This document shows positions 37,201 to 49,640 of a DNA stretch of 64,000 nucleotides, in pieces (position 1 is the stretch's first letter; every line of letters begins with the position of its first letter). Source of the stretch: Gongronella butleri (Eukaryota > Mucoromycota > Mucoromycetes > Mucorales > Cunninghamellaceae); assembly GCA_025201375.1 (NCBI GenBank), contig JAIWZP010000024.1, positions 248,001 to 312,000 of the forward strand, written 5' to 3'. A program made the position numbers and the translations under genes. The notes below the pieces were generated by a model that had not been told where the DNA came from, did not search any database, and worked only from the letters and a program-made list of their open reading frames with translations.

Positions 37201-40200
37201 ACACCCTTCATGATGCCCTCTGTTCCTCCTCAAACTTCGAAAATGTCAATGACACGTGTTCCTCGGACATGTTCGCTCTGCTGTCGCCGCCATTGGGCTC
37301 GCCGCTCTTGCATTCGCCCATTCTTGCCGACAAACATCGATTTTCCATGCTCTTGGACGGCTACGACCCTCTACTAGGTGCCGTGGGCCAATGGCTTGCT
37401 CTGGCAGACGGATGCCACCGCCGCTCTACCTGGGAACATCAATGGCACCAAGATTCGACAAAATACCAGCAATGGCATGGCCAATTGACCGCCGCTTTGC
37501 AGCAGCACGAGCAATGCAGTGATCAGGTATTTAATCATTTACGAGTAGAAGAGGAAGCATTCATTCTTTTTTTTTTTTTCGTTTTTTTTTTTTTTTGATC
37601 CAATCCTAGGATCACGCCAATCAAGCGGACGAGCCCATCGATACCATTGTCGCGTCGGTGGATGCCACGAATCTTGCCATGGTGACGTCCTTGTACGACC
37701 AGATGCAGCAAGCTTACGACACCCATGACGAGATGATGCCTGCGTCGGTCGTCAGCAAGCAGAGTCAACTTATCGCGCTTCAAAGTGAATTGGCGACTCT
37801 TGTTTCTCAATGGCACCAGCACCAATTGGCCATCCAGGCACACCAGCAGCGGTGCGCAGCGTATCGGCAAGACGCCGTGGCTCTGGAGCTTGTGCTCGCG
37901 GGGTTGCGCACGGACGTCACGGTGGCACATCAGCGGTACGGCAAAGTCGAGCCCACACAGCCCATGTCGGAGAGGCAACAACAGGCGCACGCGCTACAAT
38001 CGCTGAAAACGCACATTCACGCGTCCGTCGAAGCGCACGTCGCCATGTACCAATCATTGGCCTCACAGGCCAGCCTGATCCACCACAAAAGGCCAACGGC
38101 AACCGCCATCGCCGATCGCCACGCTCGCCTCGACGCCCAATGGACCGCCGTCCATCGCGACGCAACCACCCTCGCTCTTCTCGTCGCACGACTTGACCAA
38201 TGGCACCACGTCTGCGATCAAATCGACGCATTGGCCGCCGACATCCACGAATTGCACCAAAAATCCAAAAATGTCGACCACTCTCGGATTTTCACGGAAA
38301 TGGCATCGTGGATGCCCTTTGTCTCGACGATACAAACGCAATTGGACGCCATTGATGATATGCTGGTTCATCTTGGCTCCAACCACGGTAAAAACCAATG
38401 AAAAAAAAAAATGAAAAAAGATGCTAATGGCAGCTCAATTTTTTTTATGTAGACGTGATCAACGACGCGAGCAACCGGGACAAGGTGACGCAGCGGTACG
38501 AGACACTCCGCGGCCAATTTACCCGTTGGAAACACGAGATGGGCGTGATCTTGGCCAAAGCCATTGACGATGCGACCTCTACGACCGAGACACGCCTGGT
38601 ATCCATTGCCAACACGGACCTGTTGGCGTACGACGCAACGACACGCATCATGCCGGTGGTACATCATCACGACGACTGGGTGCACGCGATGTACGCGACA
38701 CGTGACGCGCTTGTGTCGCTCAAAAAGACGACATTTATCGAAATCGACGCCGAGTTGCTTGCCAATGCCACCGACCGCGAGCAATGGTTGCACGACGCGG
38801 TGCTTCAAGGTGCAGTGGCGATTGGCAAGGCAGGTAGCGACGTGCTCGACCAAATCAGCCATTATCGTCATGCATTGCAAATGTGGGCCGAGACCGACAC
38901 GACCGACGACGTCATGGACGTCAAGTTGTGGCAAGGCAAGCTTGTGGCGCTCGAGGAAGGCTCCCTCAGGTCACTCATGACCCAGTTGGCCGCCGCTCGC
39001 ATCCATTTCGCGGAAAACAGCCAGTGGCAGCAACAATGGTCCAATGCTTTTGATGACCACGTCCAAACCCTCAAAAAGCAGGCGACCGTTGCCTGGATCG
39101 ATCTCCTGGAGCAAATGGACGCCGTCAAACTTCGTGACCATGCCCAAAAAATCGACACACAATGGCGTGCCCTCGTCGCGTACATTGATGACGCCTGTGA
39201 CGCGTCCCTCGCTGCTCATCCGACCGCGCAACTCACCGCGCACACCGACATGCCCGCCGTCACGGTAAAGAAAACATGCAACGCATGGGGGAAAAAATGG
39301 GAAAAATGAGAAAAAAAAATAGACAAATGTGTCTCATTCTTCTTTTTTTCAGGTCAATTCGTCTCCGACGGCAGAGGACGATGACGACGGCGATGACGCC
39401 GTGACGTCGATGATGGGCCGCGAGCAGCACCTAGTGCATGCCAAGCATGCGCTCGATGAGCTGGATCGCCGCGTGCATCGCAAAATGGACGTTTTGGCGC
39501 ACGATGTGCTTTTATTGGTTGCCGACGACAGCATGGGCGGGGCTTGGGTCGATCAAGCCGATGTACATGGCGTCATGGCCAAATGGGACCATGTTGTCGC
39601 GTTGCAAAAAGACCATTTGGACCATCAATTGCTTGTTTGCCAGTACATGGACACAGCCGCCGAGGTGTTTGGGTACGTTGACATGGTGGACGACATTTTA
39701 CAAAAGTACGAGCCTCCCCCCACGTGTGAAAATGGTATTGGGGCGTCGGCACGCATGTCTCCGCCTCTTCCCACACCCAGCGCATCGCATCACCATCATC
39801 TTCACCCTCTCTATCATCATCAACAGCAGCAGCAACAACAGCAGCTACAGCAGACCATGAGGATGGATGACCAGGTGAGCATTGTTGCCTTTGACACGCA
39901 ATACAAGATATACCACGCATTGCTCGTGTCCAGCTTGGACCGAGCAAAGGAAGCGGCAACAAAAGTGCAAACGCCGACAGACATTGCGTTGCTCATTGCG
40001 AAAAAGACACAACTGGAGCAACGATTCGCGCGTCAAATGAAGAAATGGCAACAGCAGCATCAGCGCAGCCGCAAGATCTCGCTGCCCACCAAGATCAGCG
40101 CGTCCGCATCGTCCATGATCAACACGAGACGCCGGTTTTCGTCGTCGTCGTCCTCATCCACGACGACCAATACCACTGCATCCTCGTCCACAACCACGTC

Positions 40201-40803
40201 ATCCACTCGAAAAACAACGACAGTGATCTCAGCACTGCCACACCGACCCAATGACTATATTGCCGATCCACACAACGACCTGGACATGGCCATTGGCCGC
40301 ATTGTCAACCGCGCACCCTACAAGGTCGAGCTGCACATGGTCCCTGGCGACGAGGGCCGCTACTGGTTCGGCAACAAGCTGGTCTTTTGCCGCATCCTCA
40401 AAAGCCGCATGGTCATGGTCCGTGTGGGCGGTGGATGGACAGAGCTTTCCCGCTTCCTGAGGTACAAAACCCTACGCGTATAAAAAAATCATAAAAAAAA
40501 AATAATTGTGGTGACACACGAGAAAATACTCAAATGCATCATCTTTTTAGGGACCACGCACTGCTCGTGAGTGGCAGCAACACCGGCACAACCCCATCCA
40601 ATGGCACAACACAAGACATGTTCCTCGAAGTGCGCGGCACCAACGCCCGTCGCAGACCCTCCGTGTCCACATCCACATCATCTTTGTCCAGCCAGGCCGG
40701 CTACAAGGATGGCGATCGCTACATTGCCGTCGACCAGCAAGGAAATCAGCACGAAATGAAAATGACCCCCCACGACCCGGTCCCCACCCGTCGTGCCTGG
40801 TGA
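34221..40803 (+). CDS. Giant CH-rod-GAR cytoskeletal linker (spectraplakin/GAS2-like)
   Basis: Predicted actin-microtubule cross-linker. Exons 34221-37526, 37610-38387, 38453-39264, 39353-40461 and 40551-40803 give 2085 residues in phase. Near the N-terminus (about 82-165) a single calponin-homology-like domain is suggested by VMAWVHHELD, then DDGRLLLCMVHRYHPTKVP and the following helix QCLALAEQCIE. Residues about 300-1900 are almost wholly helical, Gln/His/Asp/Ala-rich, with regularly spaced W and L as in spectrin-type repeats (for example WQKVWRQCTLLESKRSF). The C-terminus has a clear GAS2/GAR microtubule-binding domain at about 1935-2003 (IGRIVNRAPYKVELHMV, RYWFGNKLVFCRILKS, VRVGGGWTELSRFL), followed by a Ser-rich tail. 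No EF-hands are seen between rod and GAR. The GAR call is strong, the CH call moderate, and spectrin repeats are inferred from composition. Confidence 0.85.
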
Positions 40804-41560
40804 AACCAATCTGCCTCTTTTTTTTCCCATTATTCCCCTTCCGCTTGGGAACAAGCTTTCAATGGGATAGCAATGGACTTCATTGTGCCACTCTATACCC
40901 CCCTCTCCATCCCCCATTTCCACCTTTGTTAAAGTTGATGATTGTCGCACATCATGCTATGTCAATGGGTTTTTTTTTTTTTTTGTGTTGCGTGTGGTAC
41001 GGCCGATCACTTTTTCTTTTTGGATGAGTGGGTGGATCACAAATCGGCTTGGAAAAAATGATTGTCAGGTCGTTTGTTGGTCCATCAAATGCCCATTTAA
41101 ACTCAGATATTAGTATTTTGCTATTTTTAGGTCACTTTTTTTTTTTTTTTTTTTTTGCTCATCAAGCCAAGGACGAGAAGAAAAAAAATGCCTCCCTGGC
41201 AACGGGATCATCTGCATCAATTGGGGTATTCATCGCCTCTTTATGCTTTTTCTTTTGCTTTTCGGCTTTTTGATGGATTTACCTTGATTGGGGAGGGTGC
41301 CATGTGCTCTTTTGTTCTCTCTGGAGGCGCACTTGTTTATTTTTAGCCCCCATTGGTTGATCATCCTTGTCCACCTTAAGCTCGGGTTGCCCGTGCCTGG
41401 TGTCAATGGCAAGCCAAAGCGGGGATTAAAGGCCGCGCCCAATCCAATCAGGAATTCCCGGGTGAGAGCAGGGCAGGATGCAATTGAGAGGGAAATAAAC
41501 TCGAGCGGCGTTTCAACGAGGCATCTCGTTACGGTTTGGCTCACTCGCCATTTTTGATCC
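40804..41560. other. Intergenic, no gene seen
   Basis: Region between the CH-rod-GAR gene and the Ndt80-type gene, with T runs near 40968 and 41137. No gene is visible. Confidence 0.4.
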
Positions 41561-41564
41561 TTTT

Positions 41565-41866
41565 TGTTTTCCCCCCCTCCTCGCCTCACTTTTTTTTTCT
41601 CTTTCTTCCTCTTTTTCCTTCTCAAAAAAAAAAACACGGTCGTCTCCGGCTCTTTTTTTTCCCTTTTATTTTTTTCTTTGTTCATACGACGCTCGTCTCT
41701 TGGTCGATCTCCCTGTTGGTTGCCTGCGTCTTTCTTTTTGTTCCTTTTTGACATAGACACGGTGTTTTCTGAACACAACAAATAAGGGCCCCGCTTTTTT
41801 TTGTTCTTTTTTGTCTCTACCTTGACCCCTTTGGGACGCACAAACACTCACACCCCACAGCTTGCT
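41565..41866 (+). promoter_or_regulatory. Pyrimidine-rich leader before the Ndt80-type gene
   Basis: About 300 nt dominated by C/T tracts, interrupted by one A run near 41625, directly before the ATG at 41867. Inferred promoter and 5' leader. Confidence 0.4.
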
Positions 41867-44590
41867 ATGCTACACTCCGTGCCCCAAGCATCGTCACCTA
41901 TCCTTCCTGCCAACAGCTCGGCACCTTTGTATATGCACTCTTCGACTATGGACTATCCAGCAAGGTAACCTGGGGTTTGCACCAGGGGGGGGGAGAGCCG
42001 AGAAAGGGAAAGGGGACGAGCGGGCGGGTGACAGCGGGTTCCCCGAAAACTCAAAAAAAAAGAAAAAAAAAAAAAAAAAGAGGCGTGCAACTCGGGCACC
42101 AAGCAAGCCATGTGTTTATTTGTGACGTTGTGCGAGCGACGCAATCGATGGAAAGTGCACTGACACATTCTTTTTTCCTCCCTCCCCCATTTCCTCTTTT
42201 TTTTTTACAGTGACTTGTACGCGCAAGAACAACCAAATGCCGAGAACAACACGGCAAACAGCGATTCCGGCAAGCCCGAGTCGTCGTCTACCGTGTATTC
42301 GAGGTAAATGGGTGTTTTTAGTCGTGTTGGGGCATCCCCTATTTTGCCGTTTTTTTTTTTATTTTTTCGTCGTTTCTCATTTTTTTTCTGGATTTCTCTC
42401 GTTTTAGCGCCCCCATGTCGCAGCCCACGACGCCCAAGCCCACGTCGCAGCCAGCGTCGCCGACCAAGGAAGCTGCCGCGCTTGAGCAGCCGGCCGCCGC
42501 GTCGCACGTCGTGCCTTCCATACCCTCATCGTCGCAACCAGCGGACGCGCCCGGTGGTGCTGCCGCCGCCGCTGCTGCTGCTGCCGCTATGCAGCACGCA
42601 CCCGCGCCCTACATGCTCAACCACCCGCGTCGCAAGCGCCGCGACTCGGACTATACGTCGGATGGGCCCGTCTTTAGCGAAACCACCTACAATGGCAATA
42701 TTTACCACCCGGACCGCAACACCATGTAAGTCGATTTGCTTTTTTTTTGCGAGGGGGCAAAAGAGACACCCATTGGAACACAATTGATGCCGAAAAGGGC
42801 CCAGAGAGGCAAAAACAGGAAGAAAAAGAAAAAAGGGGGGAAGAGACATGAAAAAAAGGTCAATTGAGCCCAACTGATGCGGAAAAAGGTGGCCCAGCGA
42901 GGCAAGAAAAAAAAAGGGGGGGCAAAAGAGACCTGGAGGTCAATTGACGCGGAAAAGAGGCAAAACGCGAAAAAAAAAATTATTCACACTATTTTTTACA
43001 AAATTAGTCTGGATGTGCGCATCAATAGCAAGGTGGACCGCGGATTCTTCATGGCGGACAATGACTGGACGTGTTACCGACGCAATTATTTCCAAGTGAG
43101 CTGTGCATTCAGCCTTCAAGGCGTGATGGTGCTTTATGACGGTCAAGATTTGCCGTGTGTGGTTCGAACGCCTGAAAATGCGTTTGACGACATTGAGCAA
43201 TTTTATGTGGGATTGTCTGCGCGATTGTCTGACTGTGACAAGCAGATTTCGTTGGTGCAGCACACGGCGAAGCGCGACAAGGGTCCGCAATCGACGCCTG
43301 CAGCCAAGCCTATTCGCCCCGGGGGCAATTTGACGTTTAGCTCTGTTGGCGCGAATCAGTCGATTGTGACGTTTGAGCGTATCCAATTCAAAAGCGCGAC
43401 GGCCAACAATGGCAAGCGACGCGCGGCGCAGCAATACTATGTGCTTGTGATGGACCTGTTTGCCAAGACGCGTAGCACGGGGGCCATGGTGCACGTGGCC
43501 AGCACGCAATCGCAACACCTGGTGGTGCGTGGCCGCAGTCCCGGCCATTATGCAGAGAACCCAGGCACCCCGGCTCTCATCCACGCGCCTCCTCCGCCAC
43601 ACCCGGCCTTTTACGACGCGTCGCCCGCCAACATGCCTCCCACCCCCAATTCCGCAGGAGGGCCCATGCGTCCTCGCGTCGCGAGCCTTGCGGCGCCTCC
43701 CCCTCCGCCTCCTCATCACCACCCAGGCTTCAATGCCCCACCCCCACCCATGATGCCGCCCCCAACCTCTTCTTACCCCGCCATGTACGGCAATGATTAC
43801 GCGTCCTATGCCCCCTATGGCCAACAACAGCAGCAACAGCAGCAACATCACCACCATCACCACCACGCGCCGCCCCCACCAGGCGCCTATTATGCCGGCG
43901 TCCCCCAGGGCGCCATCGTGTCGCCATCGTCGCCCCATTCGCAACATCCCGCATCCCAACAACACCCGTCGCATCCTCCTCCCCATCCCAATGGCTACGA
44001 TTATGCCGCGTCGCCCTCGCAACCAGGCACCCCGGGCGCGTACATGCCGCCCCCTTATCAACACCAACAACAACAACAGCCCCATACGCGCCCAGACGCC
44101 ATCTACGACGCCCCGCCGTCCTCCTCATCCTACCCGCAACCTTACACGTCGTTACCCCCTCCCATGCATCGATCGGAATCAGCACCATCGGCCTATGACC
44201 ATATCAAGGAAGAACAGCAGCAGCAATGGGCTCGCGCACGCATGTCCTCCACCCCAAATCAACCCCCCTATTACGCAAACCAGCCCACCGTCCCTTACTA
44301 CCCGCAGTCCTATGGACCCCCCTCGCACCATGACCAGTAAGTGATTGGAGAGAAAAAAAAATTGGAGAAAAAGAAAAGAAAGAAAAAAGAGAGAGAGAAA
44401 AACAGAAAAAAAACAGAAATTGACCATCCACCTCTCCCCTTCTTTTTTATCCAGCCCTGCGCATTGGCAACAGCAGCAGCAAGGGTCGCCGCAGCAGCCG
44501 CACACGCCAACCACACATCAACCTGCCTCGAGTCATGTGAACGAATACCAATCTAAGGATGCCGACAATGATCACAGCAAGCGTGATTAG
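41867..44590 (+). CDS. Ndt80/PhoG-domain transcription factor
   Basis: DNA-binding regulator of the p53-like immunoglobulin fold found in yeast Ndt80, Neurospora Vib-1 and Aspergillus XprG. These control meiosis, starvation responses or secreted hydrolases. Exons 41867-41964, 42211-42303, 42408-42725, 43008-44336 and 44455-44590 give 657 residues. The DNA-binding domain spans about residues 168-360: LDVRINSKVDRGFFMADNDW, TCYRRNYFQVSC, then KSATANNGKRRAAQQYYVLV and LFAKTRSTGAMVHVAS. It is preceded by an alanine run and a basic cluster (HPRRKRRDSDY, a possible nuclear signal). The long C-terminal half is Pro/Gln/His-rich with homopolymer runs, like an activation domain. Intron 3 is unusually long (282 nt) and internally repetitive. 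Confidence 0.93.
42740..42985 (+). repeat. Imperfect tandem repeat inside intron 3 of the Ndt80-type gene
   Basis: A unit with 'caattgatgc', 'ggaaaa', 'gcccag(a/c)gaggcaa' and a purine-rich tail with a G run recurs at about 42781, 42871 and 42941 (period 70-90 nt). It accounts for most of the extra length of this intron. Confidence 0.6.
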
Positions 44591-45317
44591 TCTCTTTTTT
44601 TTTTTCTTTTTTTTTTTTGTCTTTCCCCCAACCTTCTACTTTTATGCGTACTTGATATCTTTTTTTTTCCACCACCCTGCTGTGTACATAGCATTGTCCT
44701 TTTTTTTTTTGCTTTTTTGTTCTTTTTTTCTCGTTTTTCGCCATTTCGGATCTGCTGGGCATATTGATCGCTGCTTGGGGCTCCCGGCAATGGCCTCGCC
44801 TCCCTCACCCCCCACCCTTGTTTAGAAAACCCTTTGTTGTTGTATGGATGTGTCAAAATAAAAAAAAAAGTTGATTTACCCCCATTTTGCGTGACACAAA
44901 GCCTCGTCGGGTGCAACGTCAGTGCCATTGACCATTGACGGTTTCATACAGAGACAACAGGCACGTGCTGCGACGCGTCCACGTATTACACGGAGATGGT
45001 ACATGGAATGGACAGAAAAAAAGGCGAAAATGCGTCGCGTCACACTACGGGGCCATTGGAAGCAAAAGAGCCGCATCCGTGGAGCCGATGAGCCAGACGC
45101 ACACACTGCGCGGTCAATGACAAGAATCACGGCAAAAAAACAAGAGAAAAACGAAAGAAAAAAAATAGAAAGCGCGTCGCCTTTCGCGATCTTTAGCTCG
45201 CCCCGCGCACTGTCTCACCGTGTAGTACAATGGGCACGAAAGAAAAAAAAAAAGGAGGGATGCGGTTTATACACTATTTTCAGATGACAAGATGCAATGG
45301 TGAGGGGGGAAAATGAG
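44591..45317. other. Convergent intergenic region
   Basis: Lies between two stop codons. T-rich 3' sequence and an AATAAA near 44857 are visible. The ORFs here are low-complexity. Confidence 0.4.
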
Positions 45318-47192
45318 CTATTTTTTACTGCGGGTGAGGATGCAGTCCGAAGAGCCGGAGGATGCAAGGCTGGCCATCCATTCGGGGAGCGGTGTGTCCA
45401 TTTGGCCATCGATGGCCATCTTGCGCAGGCCCTCCATGACGTTGCTGCCCTTGATCTTGATCTCGATCTGGCACATGTCCGCCTTGGACCCCGTGCTCTC
45501 GCGTTCTCCCACGTCAAGCGAGCTATTGTCGTAGTCGCCGCCATCGTCATCTTCGACCAAACGCGACGACATGTCCTTGTCATCGTTGTGCACGCGCATC
45601 ATCACGTCCACCATGCCCACATCTTGACTCATGACTTCGTCGCCGTCGTCGTCGTCATGGTTGCCCACATCGCCTTGCTCACCGCCTTGCTCACCGCCGC
45701 CATCCACCTCGTCCATGTCCTCGGCGCAAAACGGATCCAATTCGTCGTCCAACATCCATGCCTGCGGCACGCCCTCGCTATATACAGCCTTATCCGTCGT
45801 CACGCGCAACTGGACCACATAAAAGTAAAAGAAAAATGAGAATGCACATCTTTTTTCGTCTCTTTTTCACCTCTTTTCGGCTCCATTTGCTATCTTTTCA
45901 TCTCTTTTTCGTCTTTTTGCATCTTTTCGCTTCTTTTTGTCTCTTTTTTCGCGTCTTTATGGCTTACACGCAGGCGCAATTCTGGAATGGCTTCCAGTGG
46001 ATGGTGGCCAAAGGTGTCGTCGACGCTGTCAAAGCGTGCCTTTATGACGTCGGACTGGACGGGGACGATCCGTCGGCGATCCTCAGTAGCGTCGAGGTAG
46101 GCGGCACGCCGGTACGTGTCGCGCGTGTCTGTATGCATCGCCAGGGGCCGCTCGTCGGTGGGTATCAATGGGTTTTGTTGCACGTCGTCCTTTAGATGTC
46201 GAAAGGACGCGTATCGGCCCAGACTCGTGCGGTGTTGGATCACCTGGATCATCTCTTCCAGCCGTGAGTGTGACAAGGGCTCAGACGACACGGTGGACGC
46301 GCCAAACGCACGCACCACCGCCTGCCGCATCGCCACAAAGTCCACGCCGCGCATCTGGCTGTAAATCACGTACTCGGTGTGCGGAAAATGGATCATCTGG
46401 AAACTTTGTCTTGGGAGCTCCACATCGTTCCGTGTCACAAAAGCCATCACACGGTACCAATTTGTCCCCGTCGCTTCATGATGGAATGCAAGCACATGCT
46501 AAAATTCAAAAAAAAAAAGTCAATGGCGCCCCAAATCAAAAAAAAAAGCCAGTGCTCGTCCATTGCCCGCTTTTACTGTCTTGAAAAACGTCGACAGGTA
46601 CGCGCGCAGCCTTTCGCGGATCTCGTGCATCGCAAGATTTGTCTCAAGAGACGCGCCAGCTAACATTTAAATACAAAAAAGTGAGAAAGACGCGTTTAAA
46701 ACGCGTCGACACACGCGTTTTTTTTTACCTCGTGATCGTAGCCTCCACAGCCTCCAATGGCGCTTGTGCGACTTGCTGATATAACCTGTCATCCAAAAAT
46801 AAAAATAAAAAGGGAACCATGAAAACGGCCGCTCTCAAGAAAGAGCCATCTTGATGCTTACACTCCTTTTCCAGCTGGCTGTATTGATAGAGCGTCAATC
46901 CGTCGGGCTACACAAAAAAGCGTGCGAGTCAACAAAATGAAGCCAGCCAAGTTGCGCGCTTGCATCTCTCTCTTACATAATCAATCATCGCCAAGCGATT
47001 CACCATGGCCACCTTGGTTAAGCCATTATAACTCTTGAGCTCGGCACCTTCGCTCGCAGGTCGCAGCTCGGGCGAATCGTACCATGCCGTGATCAACGCC
47101 TGGAGCTGCTCGCGCGACAGCGTCTTCAGCCGCGTGTGAATGAGCGCCTGCCATGGCACCACCATACTGTCCTCTGGGGAGAGCTGATCCAT
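45318..47192 (-). CDS. CHL4: Kinetochore protein, CENP-N/Chl4-like
   Basis: Inner-kinetochore (CCAN) subunit that in other species reads the CENP-A nucleosome. Exons 47192-46977, 46907-46862, 46785-46729, 46659-46577, 46498-45968 and 45809-45318 give 474 residues. The start region MDQLSPEDSMVVPWQALIHT followed by L-T-A-W resembles the N-terminal PYRIN-like helices of CENP-N. Next come GLTLYQYSQLEKE, HVLAFHHEATGTNWYRVMAF, FPHTEYVIYSQMRG and SLGRYASFRHLKDD, an order matching the Chl4/CENP-N body. The C-terminal half is acidic. The second and third small exons are fixed mainly by phase and the peptide they give is poorly conserved-looking, so that part is tentative. An upstream exon ending near 47310 could extend the N-terminus. 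Confidence 0.68.
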
Positions 47193-49560
47193 CCTGTTGC
47201 GCGACAAGCAAAGAAAAACAGAGGGGGAATGGGGGGAATGGTAAACGAAAATGAGGAATGAGGAACAAGAAAGAAAAGCGAGGCGAAGCGAAAATGAGCG
47301 CTCGCGTACCTTTGTACGGCGATTTCAAACGCCGCCGTTGGCCCTAATTTGCTTTTGCGCGCGATCCTGCTGATAAAACAAGGCCGCTGCACGCACATAA
47401 AAGGGTGAGATGCGTCTTGTGCATCCAACAAAGTCCGTTTCAGCACGCACGGTTCTGTTTGACAGCACCGGGTGACGAAAAAATCAAAACTTGCATTTTT
47501 TGCATTTTTAAAGAGACCAACCAAAAGCTACCGATGCTTTTTTCGTGTGGGACGTTTCAAGGTTTGGATAGGCATTCATTTAAATCCATTCGCACCTCTC
47601 TAGGGCGCATAGATGGCGAGCAACAGTTTCATGAAAAAACACCAAAAACCATGAATGAACTCCTGGCCAAAATTCGAAAATCGAAAACAGGTCACGGATT
47701 GCTGCGAAACTTGGAGGGTAGCACGAACACACCTTCCGCATCATTTCTTATGCTGGTAAGGCACCACAATGCCTAGGCCATTGTGGAGAAAATTGATATC
47801 GAAATACTAAAACACCACAATTTGACCCATTGGGCAACGCGATGAAATCGCGTCCAGGTGGCGCGAAGTTTCGCATGCTCGCGTCGTTTGGCCGCGCGCA
47901 CCTGTGGTTATCGGTGATCGCAAGGAAACGAGCGTTGCGCGCGAGCCATCGCGCGTTGAAATATCGCGTTTTTTCGACGCGTCGATACGTGGCACGACGT
48001 ATTTCGACCAACCTTCATTTACATGCATCAAATGTGCGCGTCGACTCTCCACCAGTTGATGCGGTTTTGAGGGCGGCAGCTTGAGTTTTCGTCGAAAAAG
48101 AGCAGTTTGAAAAGCGGATTTTTTGCATCTTAGATCGCGTTTTTCTCGACGTTCTTCTAATTGACCTCATAAATTATTGCACTACTGTCGAGTGCCAATT
48201 GTCCCCCACTCTCCCTCCAAGTTACAGGGTAGTCCGAGAATATGGATGTTTTTCCTCCAAAATCCGTTGCGTCCCGCATGGCCAGGGGCTCCATTTTCAA
48301 ACGCGTCTTGTTCGTCATCCAAGTGTCCCAGAAACGCCAACATAGGCTCAAATGAATGCTCTACGCTTCATTATTGTTAGCTCGGTCATGCAAAGGTATG
48401 TGGGATGTCACCAATGCGCATAATCATTCAAAAACCACAAAATCGCGATTTACGCGACCACCGCCATGGCCAATCTCGATTTACTTGATACGGCACGGAA
48501 CGAGCAAGCACTACAAAGCACTCCAAGCAGCATGTAATGCACAAAAAATCTCACAAATTACTGACAAAAGCACCAAAATGTGGAAAACATAAATATTATC
48601 AAAGTTACTCGTGCTACGCTCATCCGATTTCCGTCATATCATACTTGGATCAGTTGTTTGCATTGGTCATTGAATCCCAGGCATCAATTAGAAGATCCCA
48701 AAGTCTATCAGGGTAGAAGATGTGATTGAAAATATCGATTTTTCAGGTACAAGAAGCATTCAATTCAAGAATCTACTAGCCGATCGCCGCAAAAACTTGA
48801 CATTGTTACATGCTGCCTCAGTACCCAGCTGGTTCAAATAGGATAGGCAAGTATCAATGGATGACCTCGCTCGAAAAACGATAAAAATCATGTATTGCTT
48901 TCACGCCAGCGATAAACGACACCAATCGAGCCGTGTTAACCCCCAACTAAAGTCAATGCGACGACCAAGTCGCAAAGCAAATGTATTTTGTCACGAATTT
49001 ATGGATATCTCGGTGAGTTGCGGCCATTTTTCCCCATTTTCTAGTTTTAAAAGAGAGTCATGCAGCGACAGCAGGTCCCAGCGAGCTAAAGCTCGGTATT
49101 CTCGCGCATTGCAGCCGCACGCACATGTGGCAATTGGTGAGTGCAAAGAAAATGGCACTGTGCATGATTCCATCCTGCGTCGGCAAGCGATATGATGATT
49201 CAACGCGTCGGCATGCGCCACAGCATGTCGCCATGAGGCTCATAATTTTACGCAGCCTTATGCTATACTAGAAGCTTTGCTCGGTTCTAGCGCGTCAATT
49301 TTGTAGCACAAACCCCATTTACATGAAAAAAATCGCCTCAAGCGCTTTAAAACGCTCGTTTCTTGAAAAAGCAACATTGCTGATGCCCGTGAAATCCACT
49401 CATAACGCAGCAAGCGTGTGCGATGCGACCTAAAAGCTATGATGGGCTCCTGGAACGCCACTCGTGATGAATTAAGAAAAAGGCGAAATTGGCCCACTGC
49501 TTAGCAAGAAAGGGCCCTTTTTCACATCCAAATGACGCGTCCACCATCCCTCTTCTCTGG
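47193..49560. other. Intergenic, no gene seen
   Basis: About 2.4 kb. 47829-48084 is open in two frames and GC-rich but has no protein character I recognise. The rest is AT-rich with no good splice sites or motifs. A possible extra 5' exon of the CENP-N-like gene lies at about 47311-47399. Confidence 0.45.
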
Positions 49561-49640
49561 CCGTGTTCGATCGTGTGGGTTCATCTGGCACAAATGTCCT
49601 TTTTTATGAGGTGAATCGCATGAAAAAAGGGGGTCTACAT

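Noticed and set aside
42940..44085. 381-codon minus-strand ORF
   Set aside because: It is antisense to the Ndt80-type gene, whose domains are clear on the plus strand.
47829..48084. Overlapping GC-rich ORFs on both strands
   Set aside because: No domain, no splice partners and no codon pattern like the nearby genes.
48857..49195. 112-codon plus-strand ORF
   Set aside because: Composition is not protein-like, no motif is recognised, and neighbouring sequence has no promoter or splice features.
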